DNA from: CAXSBA01 sp965277105
Lineage (GTDB): Bacteria > Spirochaetota > UBA12135 > COTS27 > CAXSBA01
Length of the DNA stretch: 64,000 nucleotides
Reading direction: 5' to 3'
Assembly: GCA_965277105.1 (NCBI GenBank)
Contig: OZ255710.1
Span: forward strand, 1-64,000
Shown here: piece by piece, positions 54,491 to 63,077 of the stretch
Layout: the number at the start of each line of letters is the position of its first letter
Position numbering within the stretch: the first letter of the stretch is position 1
Translations under genes and position numbers: made by a program
The notes under the pieces: model-generated
What the model was told of the DNA's origin: nothing
Database searches by the model: none
The model's input: only the letters and a program-made list of their open reading frames with translations

Positions 54491-55789
54491 ATGTTAAATA
54501 AAGCAACTATTCTCGAAAAACTCGAAGCTATTATTGATCCTGATTTTAATAAAAACATTGTGGAATTAGGTTTTGTCAAAGATTTGTCTATTGATAAAGG
54601 AATAGTACAAGTTACCATTGAGCTTACTACTCCGGCTTGCCCGATTAAAGAAGAGTTTAAAAAGCAAGCAGAAGATGCTATTGGGACTTTACCCTCAGTA
54701 AAAAAAGTGGAAGTAACTATGACGGCTAAAAAAGCTAATTCAGCCACTTCCACTCGGCAAAACAATAATCCTCATTTAAAGAAAATAGCTAATATTGTTG
54801 GAATTGCTTCTTGTAAGGGGGGGGTAGGAAAATCCACTATTGCGGCCCTTTTGGCTAGTGAATTAAGTGCTAGAAATTTTAAGGTGGGGCTTTTCGATAC
54901 TGATATATTTGGTCCCTCTCTTCCAGCTTTGTTTAATCTTTTTAATGGGCAGGTTTATATGAAAGATAATTTTATTCAGCCTATTACTATAAATGACAAC
55001 TTGAAGGTCATGTCTTTTGGTTTTCTTTTGAAGGAAAATCCTGCTATCATGCGAGGGGCGATGGTTTCTAACTATATTGTAGAAATGGTGAATAAGGTAG
55101 AGTGGGGTGAGTTGGATTATCTTTTTATTGATATGCCTCCTGGCACTGGTGATGTGCAGCTTACTTTATCGCAGAATATGCCGATTTCTGGAGTGGTGAT
55201 GGTAACTACTGCCCACTTGCTTTCATTAGTGGATGTTAAACGGGGGATGATTATGTTTGAAAAGGTTAATGTCCCTGTTTTAAGCGTGGTGCAGAATATG
55301 AGCTATTTTATTTGTCATAAATGTGGTGAGAAGAATTACCTTTTTGGGGAAACTTCGCTTAAAGAAAATTTAGGCGTAGAAGATTTTATAGAACTCCCTT
55401 TTTTAAAAAAAGACCAAACTACCTTTACTCCCTTTACGAGTAGTGAGCCTAGTAAAAGTCTCTGTGATAAAATTGTCAGAATTATCGGTAAAAAAAGCAC
55501 TGGTTTAGAGCAACCCCCAGAGGTAACCCAAGACGAACAGTTTATCTACCTCCATTACCCCGAAAAAAAACTTAAAGTAAGTCATTTTGTTTTAAGAAGT
55601 AACTGTGGGTGCGCTCTTTGCAAAGACGAAATGACTGGCGAGGTAAAAATCGACCCTAAAAGTATCCCTAAAGACATAAAGCCAGTAGAAATTACCCCCT
55701 TGGGAAACTATGCTTTATCGATTAACTGGAGCGACGGGCATACTTCGGGGATTTATCCTTATAAGTTAATTCAAAAGTTACAAGATTAA
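54491..55789 (+). CDS. mrp: Fe-S carrier Mrp/ApbC with C-terminal DUF971
   Basis: 432 residues in three parts. The MIP18/DUF59 domain (about 1-85) is followed by the P-loop NTPase (about 100-350) with CKGGVGKST at 108-116 and the C-H-K-C cluster pair in FICHKCGEKN. The C-terminal DUF971 domain (~355-432) has NCGCALCKDEMTGEVK and SINWSDGHTSGIYPY. This three-domain order is that of plant HCF101, an Fe-S carrier. The function is likely delivery of Fe-S clusters. A G8 tract (54817-54824) codes for the P-loop glycines. Confidence 0.93.
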   Translation: MLNKATILEKLEAIIDPDFNKNIVELGFVKDLSIDKGIVQVTIELTTPACPIKEEFKKQAEDAIGTLPSVKKVEVTMTAKKANSATSTRQNNNPHLKKIANIVGIASCKGGVGKSTIAALLASELSARNFKVGLFDTDIFGPSLPALFNLFNGQVYMKDNFIQPITINDNLKVMSFGFLLKENPAIMRGAMVSNYIVEMVNKVEWGELDYLFIDMPPGTGDVQLTLSQNMPISGVVMVTTAHLLSLVDVKRGMIMFEKVNVPVLSVVQNMSYFICHKCGEKNYLFGETSLKENLGVEDFIELPFLKKDQTTFTPFTSSEPSKSLCDKIVRIIGKKSTGLEQPPEVTQDEQFIYLHYPEKKLKVSHFVLRSNCGCALCKDEMTGEVKIDPKSIPKDIKPVEITPLGNYALSINWSDGHTSGIYPYKLIQKLQD

Positions 55790-55874
55790 TTTAGGTATAA
55801 GCAAATTCAACCCATAAATGCAATAGTTTTTACCAGTTAACTCGGTAAAAAATCCTATTGGTGTTTTTATCTTG

Positions 55875-56462
55875 TCAAGTAAGAGATAAGGGTAGGGAAA
55901 ATTTTTGTCTTTTCCCTGAGAAATACTCGTTTATTTGTGTGCTTACTTTATGACAAATATCTAATTTATTGTTATAACTATAATATCCTTGCAATTTTTC
56001 CTGAACAGTAATAAGTTCCCTTTCTAGCATTTTTCTATCGATAAACTCTAGTAAGCATAATGCATTATTAGTGTAGCAGGCAACCATTGTTCCAAGCTGT
56101 GTAGATATATAATGGAATATTATTTTGTGATGATATTTTTCTGATTTTTTATCATTGATAAGAATAGTATTAACGCGTTTTATTCTAATATATCTGCCCA
56201 GTGAACAATTGATGGTATCAATAAATGCTTTTTTAATATTCTCTAGTTCTTGCACGCTCTTTATAGGGTGGTTTTTATATGATTTATCTGGGATATTTTT
56301 CTCTAGCCACTGGACATACTTTCGTATAGTTTAATTATGATTTTGAAATCTTGAAGATAATGGCTTACAAATCTTACATTCTCTAAACCCTTGTTCTAAT
56401 AACTCTATTAAATTAGCAGAAAAAACAACATTTTCTATATAGGGTTTTTTACATGGGCAATC
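55875..56462 (-). pseudogene. ada: Broken ada (DNA alkylation repair) gene
   Basis: One reading frame with a stop TAA (56331-56333) inside it. Above the stop, CPCKKPYIENV...GFRECKICKPL matches the Ada zinc domain (C-x-C...ENVxF...GFRxCKxCxPL). Below it, TIRKYVQWLEKN...LGRYIRIKR looks like the AraC-type helix region, and QLGTMVACYTNNALCLLEF...INEYFSGKRQKFSLPLSLT matches the N-terminal part of the methyltransferase domain. The frame ends at 55875 before the catalytic PCHR segment. The start of the zinc domain is also missing. The 126-codon intact stretch (GTG 56255) is the longest remnant. Same strand as the transporter genes upstream. Confidence 0.8.
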
Positions 56463-56534
56463 AATTTGTTAAATTTGGCAATGACATAACATTAAGCGGG
56501 ATATTGATATGCTCTAATATCTTTTATTGTATGA

Positions 56535-57345
56535 CTATCTGACAATAAAAAATAAAACAGCGTATACGTATGTAATAAATACTTGTAATAGTTGTATTTG
56601 GCTAATTTGTGCAATACCATCTAGCTAAAGCACGGTTCCAACTAAAAAAACCAAATAATGAATTTATAAGGGCAAAAAATAACAACAAACTCCACCCATT
56701 ATATGTTAAAGTTATATTAGTAGGATCGTATATAAAAAAAGAAATTATAATTAGTGTGGGTAGGTTTAGTACTAATACCCAACGTATTACTTTCCAGCCA
56801 GATATTTCTGTTGATAGTGCTTCTCCTTCAGTATGCCTAGCCCTGCTAATATTGCTGCCCCTATAAGAGCAATATCTCCAATATGAAATTGTAATTCTCC
56901 ATTAACATAACTAATATAACTAAACTAAAAACAATAAAAAATCCCATTAAGGCAAATATCCAAAAGGTTGTTGATTGTTTTTGTTTGGTTATAATTCTAG
57001 CAAATAATGAGGTAAATATGGGCAAAGAAGCCAATACCACCCCACCATGGCTAATAGGTACGTATTCCATGCCAACAGCTGTAAGTATGGGAAATTCATA
57101 AATAATACCAATTGATGTTATGAATAAGCTTTTAATCTGACTTATATTTGGTAAATCTAATCTTGTCTTGCAAATTAATATTATAGGTAATGCAAATAAT
57201 GCTGCAATTAAAGAGCGATAAATACCAATTTGCACTCCAAATAAATCTCCTACTAAATTTTTTGCCAATGGCAAGGTTGCTGCAAAAGCAGCTACTGATA
57301 TGAAAGCAAGAAAATACGCTTCAGGTAAATATTTTTTTTCATCAT
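56535..57345 (-). pseudogene. Broken EamA-family (DMT) transporter gene
   Basis: Reads as an EamA transporter across several frames. The N-terminal half (57345-56886, e.g. PLAKNLVGDLFGVQIGIYRSLIAALFALP) includes a 137-residue open piece. A frame change near 56880 leads to GDIALIGAAILAGLG; another near 56835 leads to HTEGEALSTEISGW...FGFFSWNRALAR; a third near 56625 leads to GIAQISQIQLLQVF. Faint similarity continues to 56465. The start ATGATG near 57336 is also out of frame by an A8 run. So at least four disruptions, only one at a homopolymer. Confidence 0.8.
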
Positions 57346-57490
57346 ATCTGGTTATTGCTTGTATTAGCTTTTTCTAATGGAGATAAACTTAATAAAAACA
57401 CTAGTGTTTTTCGATGCCCACCTTTAACTTGCTTGACTCCATGAGATGTTTCGCATTTATTAATTAACATATCACTATATTTATAAGTTG
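57342..57490 (-). pseudogene. C-terminal gene scrap, possibly 2OG-Fe(II) oxygenase-like
   Basis: Open frame EPTYKYSDMLINKCETSHG through KGGHRKTLVFLLSLSP to NNQI and stop at 57342-57344. The pattern C-x-x-x-H-G-V...G-x-R-K-T-L-x-F resembles the end of a prolyl-hydroxylase-type oxygenase, but it is short (about 50 residues) and weak. It overlaps the start of the broken EamA gene. Identity uncertain. Confidence 0.3.
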
Positions 57491-57492
57491 GT

Positions 57493-58353
57493 TCATTCCT
57501 TTCTTTCTTTGTTTACTAGGTACACGCTTGTTAAAATCACTAATGACCCTACAATTGCATATATATCAAAAATTTCATCGTAAAGTAAATAATTAGTTAT
57601 TGCTGCAGATACTGGTACTAAATAAAACACACTTGCTACTTTATTAATTTCCTGCCTACTAATCATCATATAGAGTAGGCTCAGTGCTCCAAGTGATACT
57701 CCAATGGACATATATAATAATGCAGCAATAAACTCACCATGCCATACAATATCAAAATCATCAAATAGTAATAGTAGTAATAGACAAGCAAATGCCGAAG
57801 AAGTTGATTGAATACTACCTCCGGTAATCACATGCATATCCGCACAGAATTTCTTTTGATATAAATTTCCCAAGGCTAAGCCAAGTAATCCCATAGCGGA
57901 CATGGTTATTGATAATATTCCAGCAGATTTTAAATCTACCCCTTGAAAGACTATAAAAAACACACCAACAAATCCTAAAAATAGACCTATCCAGCCGTAA
58001 ATATTGATTTTTTCTTGTGTTAGTTGTACCGCAAGTACGCCAACTAAAATAGGTTGTAAGGCAATAATCATTGCCGATAATGATGGCGAAAGACCTAAAT
58101 CTATAGAGATAAAGACGCCTATTGAAAAAGTGGCTACTGTTAGTAGTCCTGCTATTGCAATATGTATAGCCTCTTTTATTTTAGGAATAGGTAATTGAAA
58201 TATTGCTACTACTAAAGCAAAAAGTGCACCAGCAATAAAAAATCTTAATGTCAAAAAACTTAATGGAGACGCATACGGTAGTCCGTATTTGGTAGCAACA
58301 AACCCACTACCATAAAGTATAACAAAGAGTATTGGTAAGATTAATTTGCTCAT
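57493..58353 (-). CDS. EamA/DMT-family transporter (second)
   Basis: 286 residues, ten hydrophobic segments, two EamA repeats: FVATKYGLPYASPLSFLTLRF in the first and GLALGNLYQKK ... SRQEINKVASVFYLVPVSAAI with DEIF in the second. An inner-membrane exporter of an unidentified metabolite or drug. It lies 47 nt after the other EamA gene. Codon use and the lower frequency of long homopolymers differ from the surrounding native genes. Confidence 0.88.
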   Translation of the reverse strand: MSKLILPILFVILYGSGFVATKYGLPYASPLSFLTLRFFIAGALFALVVAIFQLPIPKIKEAIHIAIAGLLTVATFSIGVFISIDLGLSPSLSAMIIALQPILVGVLAVQLTQEKINIYGWIGLFLGFVGVFFIVFQGVDLKSAGILSITMSAMGLLGLALGNLYQKKFCADMHVITGGSIQSTSSAFACLLLLLLFDDFDIVWHGEFIAALLYMSIGVSLGALSLLYMMISRQEINKVASVFYLVPVSAAITNYLLYDEIFDIYAIVGSLVILTSVYLVNKERKE

Positions 58354-58400
58354 AATATCAAAAATAATTTATGTATTTTATTTATCAACAAACGCACCTA

Positions 58401-59279
58401 CTAAATCCATTTTTTACTTATTTTTATAATTCCAGTATTAAATATCAATCCTATAAAAATAATTAAAGACCCTATAAGCTCAATAATGCTGAGTGTTTCT
58501 CCATATATTAACCACCCAAAGAATAAACCTGATATAGGTACTAGTAGTGAGTATGGAGCAACAACTGAAAGACCGTGTTTATTAATAGCATATGTCCATA
58601 TGCTATATCCTAATAAAGTAGTAATAAATGCCTGAAATAATATAGAAGTATAGCCTTGTATACCAATATTGGTAAATAATGATGCAAAGTTATCTCTGTA
58701 ATCAATATAGGCAAGTATAAGTATTGGAATAGGAACAAACAAACTCGACCAAGCAGTAAAACCAATCACATTGTCTGGTTTGTGTTTTTTAATAATCATA
58801 TTACACACTGTCCAGGATAATGCTGCACATAACACAAGTAATATGCCGTACAGTGATGTTTCTACATCTGCATCATAATTGTAATAAATAATGAGCAGAA
58901 ATCCTATCAGCGCTAATATGACGCCTATAATTTTATAATTAGATATTTTTTCTTTAAATAACAAAACCCCGGCAATAACAGACATAAATGCACTCGCTTG
59001 TAATATCAATGATGAGAGTCCAGAAGGGGTTCCTAAAGAGATAGCATAATTTACTACACCCCATAGACCCGCACCAAAAATAATGCCATAGAGTGCCAAA
59101 ATACTTAAATTTACATTTGGTTTTTTAACAAAAAATATTACAGGCAGAGCAGTTAAAAGAAAACGTAGGGCAGTCATAATATAAGGATCAACATCTTCAA
59201 CTCCCCATTTAATAACTACAAAATTAAATCCCCAAATAACAACAACAAAGATCACTAAGACGCTATCTATTATTTTCAT
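58401..59279 (-). CDS. EamA/DMT-family transporter (first)
   Basis: 292 residues, ten hydrophobic segments, two EamA repeats: VVVIWGFNFVVIKWGVEDVDPYIMTALRF at the N-terminus and KHGLSVVAPYSLLVPISGLFFGWLIYGE near the C-terminus, the usual EamA signature. The ribosome site AAGGAAATATAATG is good. It is the first of three transporter genes (two intact, one broken) and an ada remnant in the same direction. Substrate unknown. Confidence 0.9.
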   Translation of the reverse strand: MKIIDSVLVIFVVVIWGFNFVVIKWGVEDVDPYIMTALRFLLTALPVIFFVKKPNVNLSILALYGIIFGAGLWGVVNYAISLGTPSGLSSLILQASAFMSVIAGVLLFKEKISNYKIIGVILALIGFLLIIYYNYDADVETSLYGILLVLCAALSWTVCNMIIKKHKPDNVIGFTAWSSLFVPIPILILAYIDYRDNFASLFTNIGIQGYTSILFQAFITTLLGYSIWTYAINKHGLSVVAPYSLLVPISGLFFGWLIYGETLSIIELIGSLIIFIGLIFNTGIIKISKKWI

Positions 59280-59423
59280 TATATTTCCTTATAAAATTCG
59301 ACAAATGTATTATGTCCTGCCCAGTGGACTATAACCCTCTGCAATCAATAATGATAGATTCTTCCAATGGTATAAACCCATTGATATAGTATTTGACTAG
59401 AATAGATATGGATAAATTATTTC

Positions 59424-60323
59424 TTAACTTTTTTTAGTAATAGTAATTGGCTTCACACGTTTGTCCCAAATAAGAAGGGTAGGGCAAGCGACATAAATAC
59501 TAGAATAAGTCCCACTGGCAATGCCAATCATTAAAAGGAGAGCAAACTCGCGATAAACTCCTTCGGTAGCTACAAACAAAGAAGAAACTACGAAAAGCGT
59601 GGTTAGAGAAGTGATTAAAGTCCTAGAAATAATTTGATTAATTGAGCTATTGAGAGTGGCTTTTAAATCAATTTTATCTTCTTTTGCTCGGCTAATAACT
59701 TCTCTAATCCGGACAAAAAGTACGATAGTATCATTTACCGAATAACCAAAAATAGTTAAAACCGCTACGATAACTAAGGTGTTCACTTCTAAACCGTAAA
59801 GAGAAATGAAAAAGAAAATAATAAAAATATCGTGAATAACTGCCGACATGGCGGCCACCCCAAAGCTTAGTTTAAAACGCATGGTAAGGTAAAGGGTGAT
59901 TAAAAGGATAACGACAAGAGATATCCAGAAAGCGTTGGATTGATTTTGTGAGCTCAAAACACCACCAATAATGCGAACTTGCTCCACACTGGCATCAGGA
60001 GTGTTATTTTCTAGTTGCTCGTTTAGGTAAGCTTCCGTTTTAAGGGCGTCGTTATCGATCAAAGGGAGTCTGATAATGTAGGTATTTTCTTTCGAGAGAA
60101 TTTCTTCTACTTCTAGGCTAATACCACTACTATTTTTTAACTTTTCTTCAATGATTTCTTTAGTGGTAGCGCTATTTGGGAAACTAATTTCGGCTTCTAA
60201 ACCACCTTTAAAATCCGTTCCTAAATTTAACCCCTTAGTGGAGGTTAAAACAAGGGTAATGGCTATAATGACTAAGGAAACAGTAAAGAAGACTTTGTAA
60301 TATTTTAAAAAATTAATTTTCAT
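59424..60323 (-). CDS. secF: Protein translocase subunit SecF
   Basis: 299 residues with six membrane helices. The first is followed by GTDFKGGLEAEI and a periplasmic domain of about 100 residues; the second group includes FGVAAMSAVIHDIFIIFF, GYSVNDTIVLFVRIRE and SINQIISRTLITSLTT. It works with SecD and YajC to help SecYEG pull out secreted proteins. The start lies 2 nt after secD ends. Confidence 0.96.
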   Translation of the reverse strand: MKINFLKYYKVFFTVSLVIIAITLVLTSTKGLNLGTDFKGGLEAEISFPNSATTKEIIEEKLKNSSGISLEVEEILSKENTYIIRLPLIDNDALKTEAYLNEQLENNTPDASVEQVRIIGGVLSSQNQSNAFWISLVVILLITLYLTMRFKLSFGVAAMSAVIHDIFIIFFFISLYGLEVNTLVIVAVLTIFGYSVNDTIVLFVRIREVISRAKEDKIDLKATLNSSINQIISRTLITSLTTLFVVSSLFVATEGVYREFALLLMIGIASGTYSSIYVACPTLLIWDKRVKPITITKKS

Positions 60324-60325
60324 TC

Positions 60326-61834
60326 TTAAATAACTAATTTAGACTTTTTGCCTTTTATGAGTTTGATGTCAATTAAAATATCAAATAAAAATCTAGTTAA
60401 AAATAGCGAGGTGAACATGCTAATGATAATCCCAATAAATAAAGTAGTTGCAAAACCTTGAACAATGCCTTCGCCATAGTAAAAGAGAACAAAGGTGGAA
60501 ATCATTGTGGTAACGTTTGAGTCGAAAATAGTCCAAAAAGCCTTTTGGTAGCCTTTTCTAATGGCATCGCTTAAGTAGACTTCCTGAGTAATTTCTTCCC
60601 TTATCCTTTCGTAAATAATCACATTCGCATCAATTGACATCCCAATGGTGAGAAGAATACCAGCAAGCCCCGATAATGAGAGGGTTAGATTAAAAGAAGT
60701 AAGAAAAGCAATGATGATAATAGCATTTAAAGTAAGAGCGAGAGCAGCAATAATCCCAGCTAAGCGGTAACGTACCAGCATAAACCCAATAACCATTAGC
60801 ATTCCTAGTAAAAGGGCTGTTATCCCCCTTTCTCGGAGATCTTCGCCTATTTTAGCCCCGATAATGTTTTTCGAGATAATTTTTATAGGAACGGGAAGGC
60901 TCCCAGATTTTAAGATTAATGCTAGATCATTGGCTTCTTCAGGGGTGTAATTCCCGCTGATTTGTCCTTCTCCACCAGCGATGGTTTCTCGAACTGCCGG
61001 AGCACTCATAACTCGCCCATCTAGAACAATGGCTATTCGTCGATTAATATTAGTACTGGTAATGGCAGCAAACATTGGCGCTCCTTGCGCGTCTAAGCGA
61101 AAACTAACCAGAGGCTCGCCATATTGTCCATAAGCAAAATTGGCCGTAGCTATGCGCTCGCCATTCATTAATACATTTTTTTCTAAGGCGTAAGGGATAG
61201 CTTTTTCATTTATTCCTAACTCGTTTTTTTGGTATTCAAAATAAATATGATAATCGTTACTATAAGAATCAGCATTTTGAATTTGGTCAGCTTCTCGGTT
61301 GTAGTTAAGGTTAGCAGTGGCATCGTCATTAACTAGTAAAAATTCTAAATTTCCAGTTGTTGAAATAATGTCTTCTATGCGTTTAGAGCTAGTTTCCCCG
61401 GGTAGTTGGATAATTAATCTCTCTACGCCTTGCTTCCTAATGGATATTTCTGAGACCCCAGCCGAGTCAATCCGGTTTTGAATTTGTCGGATAATTCGTT
61501 CAAGCGATTCTTTTTTTTCTTCATCGGTAAAACTAGCAGCATCCCTATCGGTAAGCTCAGCTAATCGAGGAAAATCTGCTTCTAAAATGATGTTAATCCC
61601 CCCGCGTAAATCTAGGCCTAGTTTGATGGCACTCTCTCGGTACTCATCAGCGGTTTCTGCTCGGCTTAGTAAGTCAGCAGAGTAATCTTTCCCTTCTCTA
61701 AATCGCACATCCGTTTCCGATAAAGCTCTTTCTTCGGGGGAATAAAAAAAATAGTAAATAATGGTTGGATAGAGGAGATAAGCGGATAACCCTAAAATGG
61801 ATAAAATAACAAAAGCTCGAAAAGATTTAGACAT
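60326..61834 (-). CDS. secD: Protein translocase subunit SecD
   Basis: 502 residues. Near the first helix is LGLDLRGGINIILEADF, followed by a periplasmic P1 region (DSAGVSEISIRKQGVERLIIQLPG) and a C-terminal six-helix region with GLAGILLTIGMSIDANVIIYERIREE. Typical length for this group. The Arg-rich FRLDAQGAPMFAAITSTNINRRIAIVLDG part is conserved. It is 19 nt after yajC. Confidence 0.96.
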   Translation of the reverse strand: MSKSFRAFVILSILGLSAYLLYPTIIYYFFYSPEERALSETDVRFREGKDYSADLLSRAETADEYRESAIKLGLDLRGGINIILEADFPRLAELTDRDAASFTDEEKKESLERIIRQIQNRIDSAGVSEISIRKQGVERLIIQLPGETSSKRIEDIISTTGNLEFLLVNDDATANLNYNREADQIQNADSYSNDYHIYFEYQKNELGINEKAIPYALEKNVLMNGERIATANFAYGQYGEPLVSFRLDAQGAPMFAAITSTNINRRIAIVLDGRVMSAPAVRETIAGGEGQISGNYTPEEANDLALILKSGSLPVPIKIISKNIIGAKIGEDLRERGITALLLGMLMVIGFMLVRYRLAGIIAALALTLNAIIIIAFLTSFNLTLSLSGLAGILLTIGMSIDANVIIYERIREEITQEVYLSDAIRKGYQKAFWTIFDSNVTTMISTFVLFYYGEGIVQGFATTLFIGIIISMFTSLFLTRFLFDILIDIKLIKGKKSKLVI

Positions 61835-61853
61835 TAGTAAAGTTAATTAAAAA

Positions 61854-62264
61854 TTATTTTTTAGTATTAGCAGTTTTATCCTTGGCTGCTCCTTTCCCTG
61901 TGCTATTATTGGCCCGCTTATTAAATTCTTCCTCGCTGATGACCACGTCTAAAATTGTTGCTTTAATCACTTCTACATTCACTCCCTTAGCAATTTCTAC
62001 TAAAGCCACTTCGTCTTGCTGCCCTTTGAATCCGACCACGCTCCCATAAATTCCTCCGTTTAGGACGATTTTATCGCCTTTTTTCATTAAGTTTTTTTTT
62101 TCATTAAGTTTTTTTTGCTTTTTTGATTGAGGTCTTATGAGTAAAAAGTAGAAAATAAGAAAAATAAAAATAAGCGGTAAAAAAGAAGGAAGAATCCCTT
62201 GCCCTCCATCGCTTTGGGCTAATAAAATCGGAAGATTAATAATGTCAAAATTAGATGTTGTCAT
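61854..62264 (-). CDS. yajC: Preprotein translocase subunit YajC
   Basis: 136 residues. One membrane helix (FLPLIFIFLIFYFLLIRPQSKKQKK) is followed by a small domain beginning KKGDKIVLNGGIYGSVVGF, the YajC pattern. The C-terminal tail is longer than most (ASGKGAAKDK type Lys-rich). It heads the yajC-secD-secF operon; a TATAAT-like -10 lies about 40 nt upstream without a recognised -35. Confidence 0.93.
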   Translation of the reverse strand: MTTSNFDIINLPILLAQSDGGQGILPSFLPLIFIFLIFYFLLIRPQSKKQKKLNEKKNLMKKGDKIVLNGGIYGSVVGFKGQQDEVALVEIAKGVNVEVIKATILDVVISEEEFNKRANNSTGKGAAKDKTANTKK

Positions 62265-62447
62265 GCTGTTCCTCTTATAAAAATATAGTAAGCTTAATTA
62301 TAATATGAAATAATTTTTATTTTTTTAAAATCAAAAACTTAAGTTAGGTAATTTTAAATTTACTTAAATATTTACAGGCTATTATGATAATGAAGATGAT
62401 TAAAAATCATAATATAATTTATTTAAAATAAATTTGTAGGAGGATTT

Positions 62448-63074
62448 ATGAGTTTTACATTACCCGAGTTAAATTACAGCTATGATGCTTTAGAGCCCCA
62501 TTTCGACGCTAAGACAATGGAGATCCACCATACTAAACATCATCAAACCTATACCGATAATTTAAATAAGATTATTGCCAGTGAAGGATATGGGGACCTT
62601 TCCATTGAAGAAATTTTAGAAAAAGTAAACGGTAATCGTTTTAGTAAAGAAGATGCCTCCCCTGCGATAAGGAATAATGGAGGTGGTTATTACAATCATA
62701 AGCTATTTTGGGAAATTTTAGACCCTAAAGATAGACCAGGGAATGCCCCAGTAGATGAAGTAAAAGAAAAAATAGATGAAGCCTTTGGTTCTTTTACTAA
62801 CTTTAAGGAAGAATTTGCCAAAGCAGCTACTACTAGATTCGGAAGTGGTTGGGCTTGGCTGTGTAAAAAAGAAGATGGGAGTTTAGCCGTTATTTCGACA
62901 GCGAATCAGGATAATCCTTTAATGCCAATTGTAAATGCCGGAAAACCTATTTTAGGATTAGATGTTTGGGAGCATGCCTATTATTTAAAATTTCAAAATC
63001 GCCGCCCCAAGTACATTAATGCTTTTTGGGATGTGGTAAATTGGCGAGTAGTAAACGAAAAATTCCATTCTTAA
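62448..63074 (+). CDS. Fe/Mn superoxide dismutase
   Basis: 208 residues. Metal ligands are His in MEIHHTKHHQ, His in GGGYYNHKLFW, Asp and His in GLDVWEHAYYL. The NQDNPLM Gln and GGGxxNH point to the Mn-type. A long insert (residues 35-70) is common. AGGAGG lies at the normal distance. It removes superoxide, so the organism meets oxygen, and it stands just before hemL. Confidence 0.95.
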   Translation: MSFTLPELNYSYDALEPHFDAKTMEIHHTKHHQTYTDNLNKIIASEGYGDLSIEEILEKVNGNRFSKEDASPAIRNNGGGYYNHKLFWEILDPKDRPGNAPVDEVKEKIDEAFGSFTNFKEEFAKAATTRFGSGWAWLCKKEDGSLAVISTANQDNPLMPIVNAGKPILGLDVWEHAYYLKFQNRRPKYINAFWDVVNWRVVNEKFHS

Positions 63075-63077
63075 TTT

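Noticed and set aside
55875..56255. Stand-alone 126-residue protein
   Set aside because: The frame continues upstream past a single TAA into Ada-type sequence, and the product lacks the catalytic Cys region, so it is a pseudogene piece.
56609..56866. Plus-strand open frame of 85 codons
   Set aside because: It lies opposite the broken EamA gene, whose translation shows clear family motifs; the plus-strand product has none.
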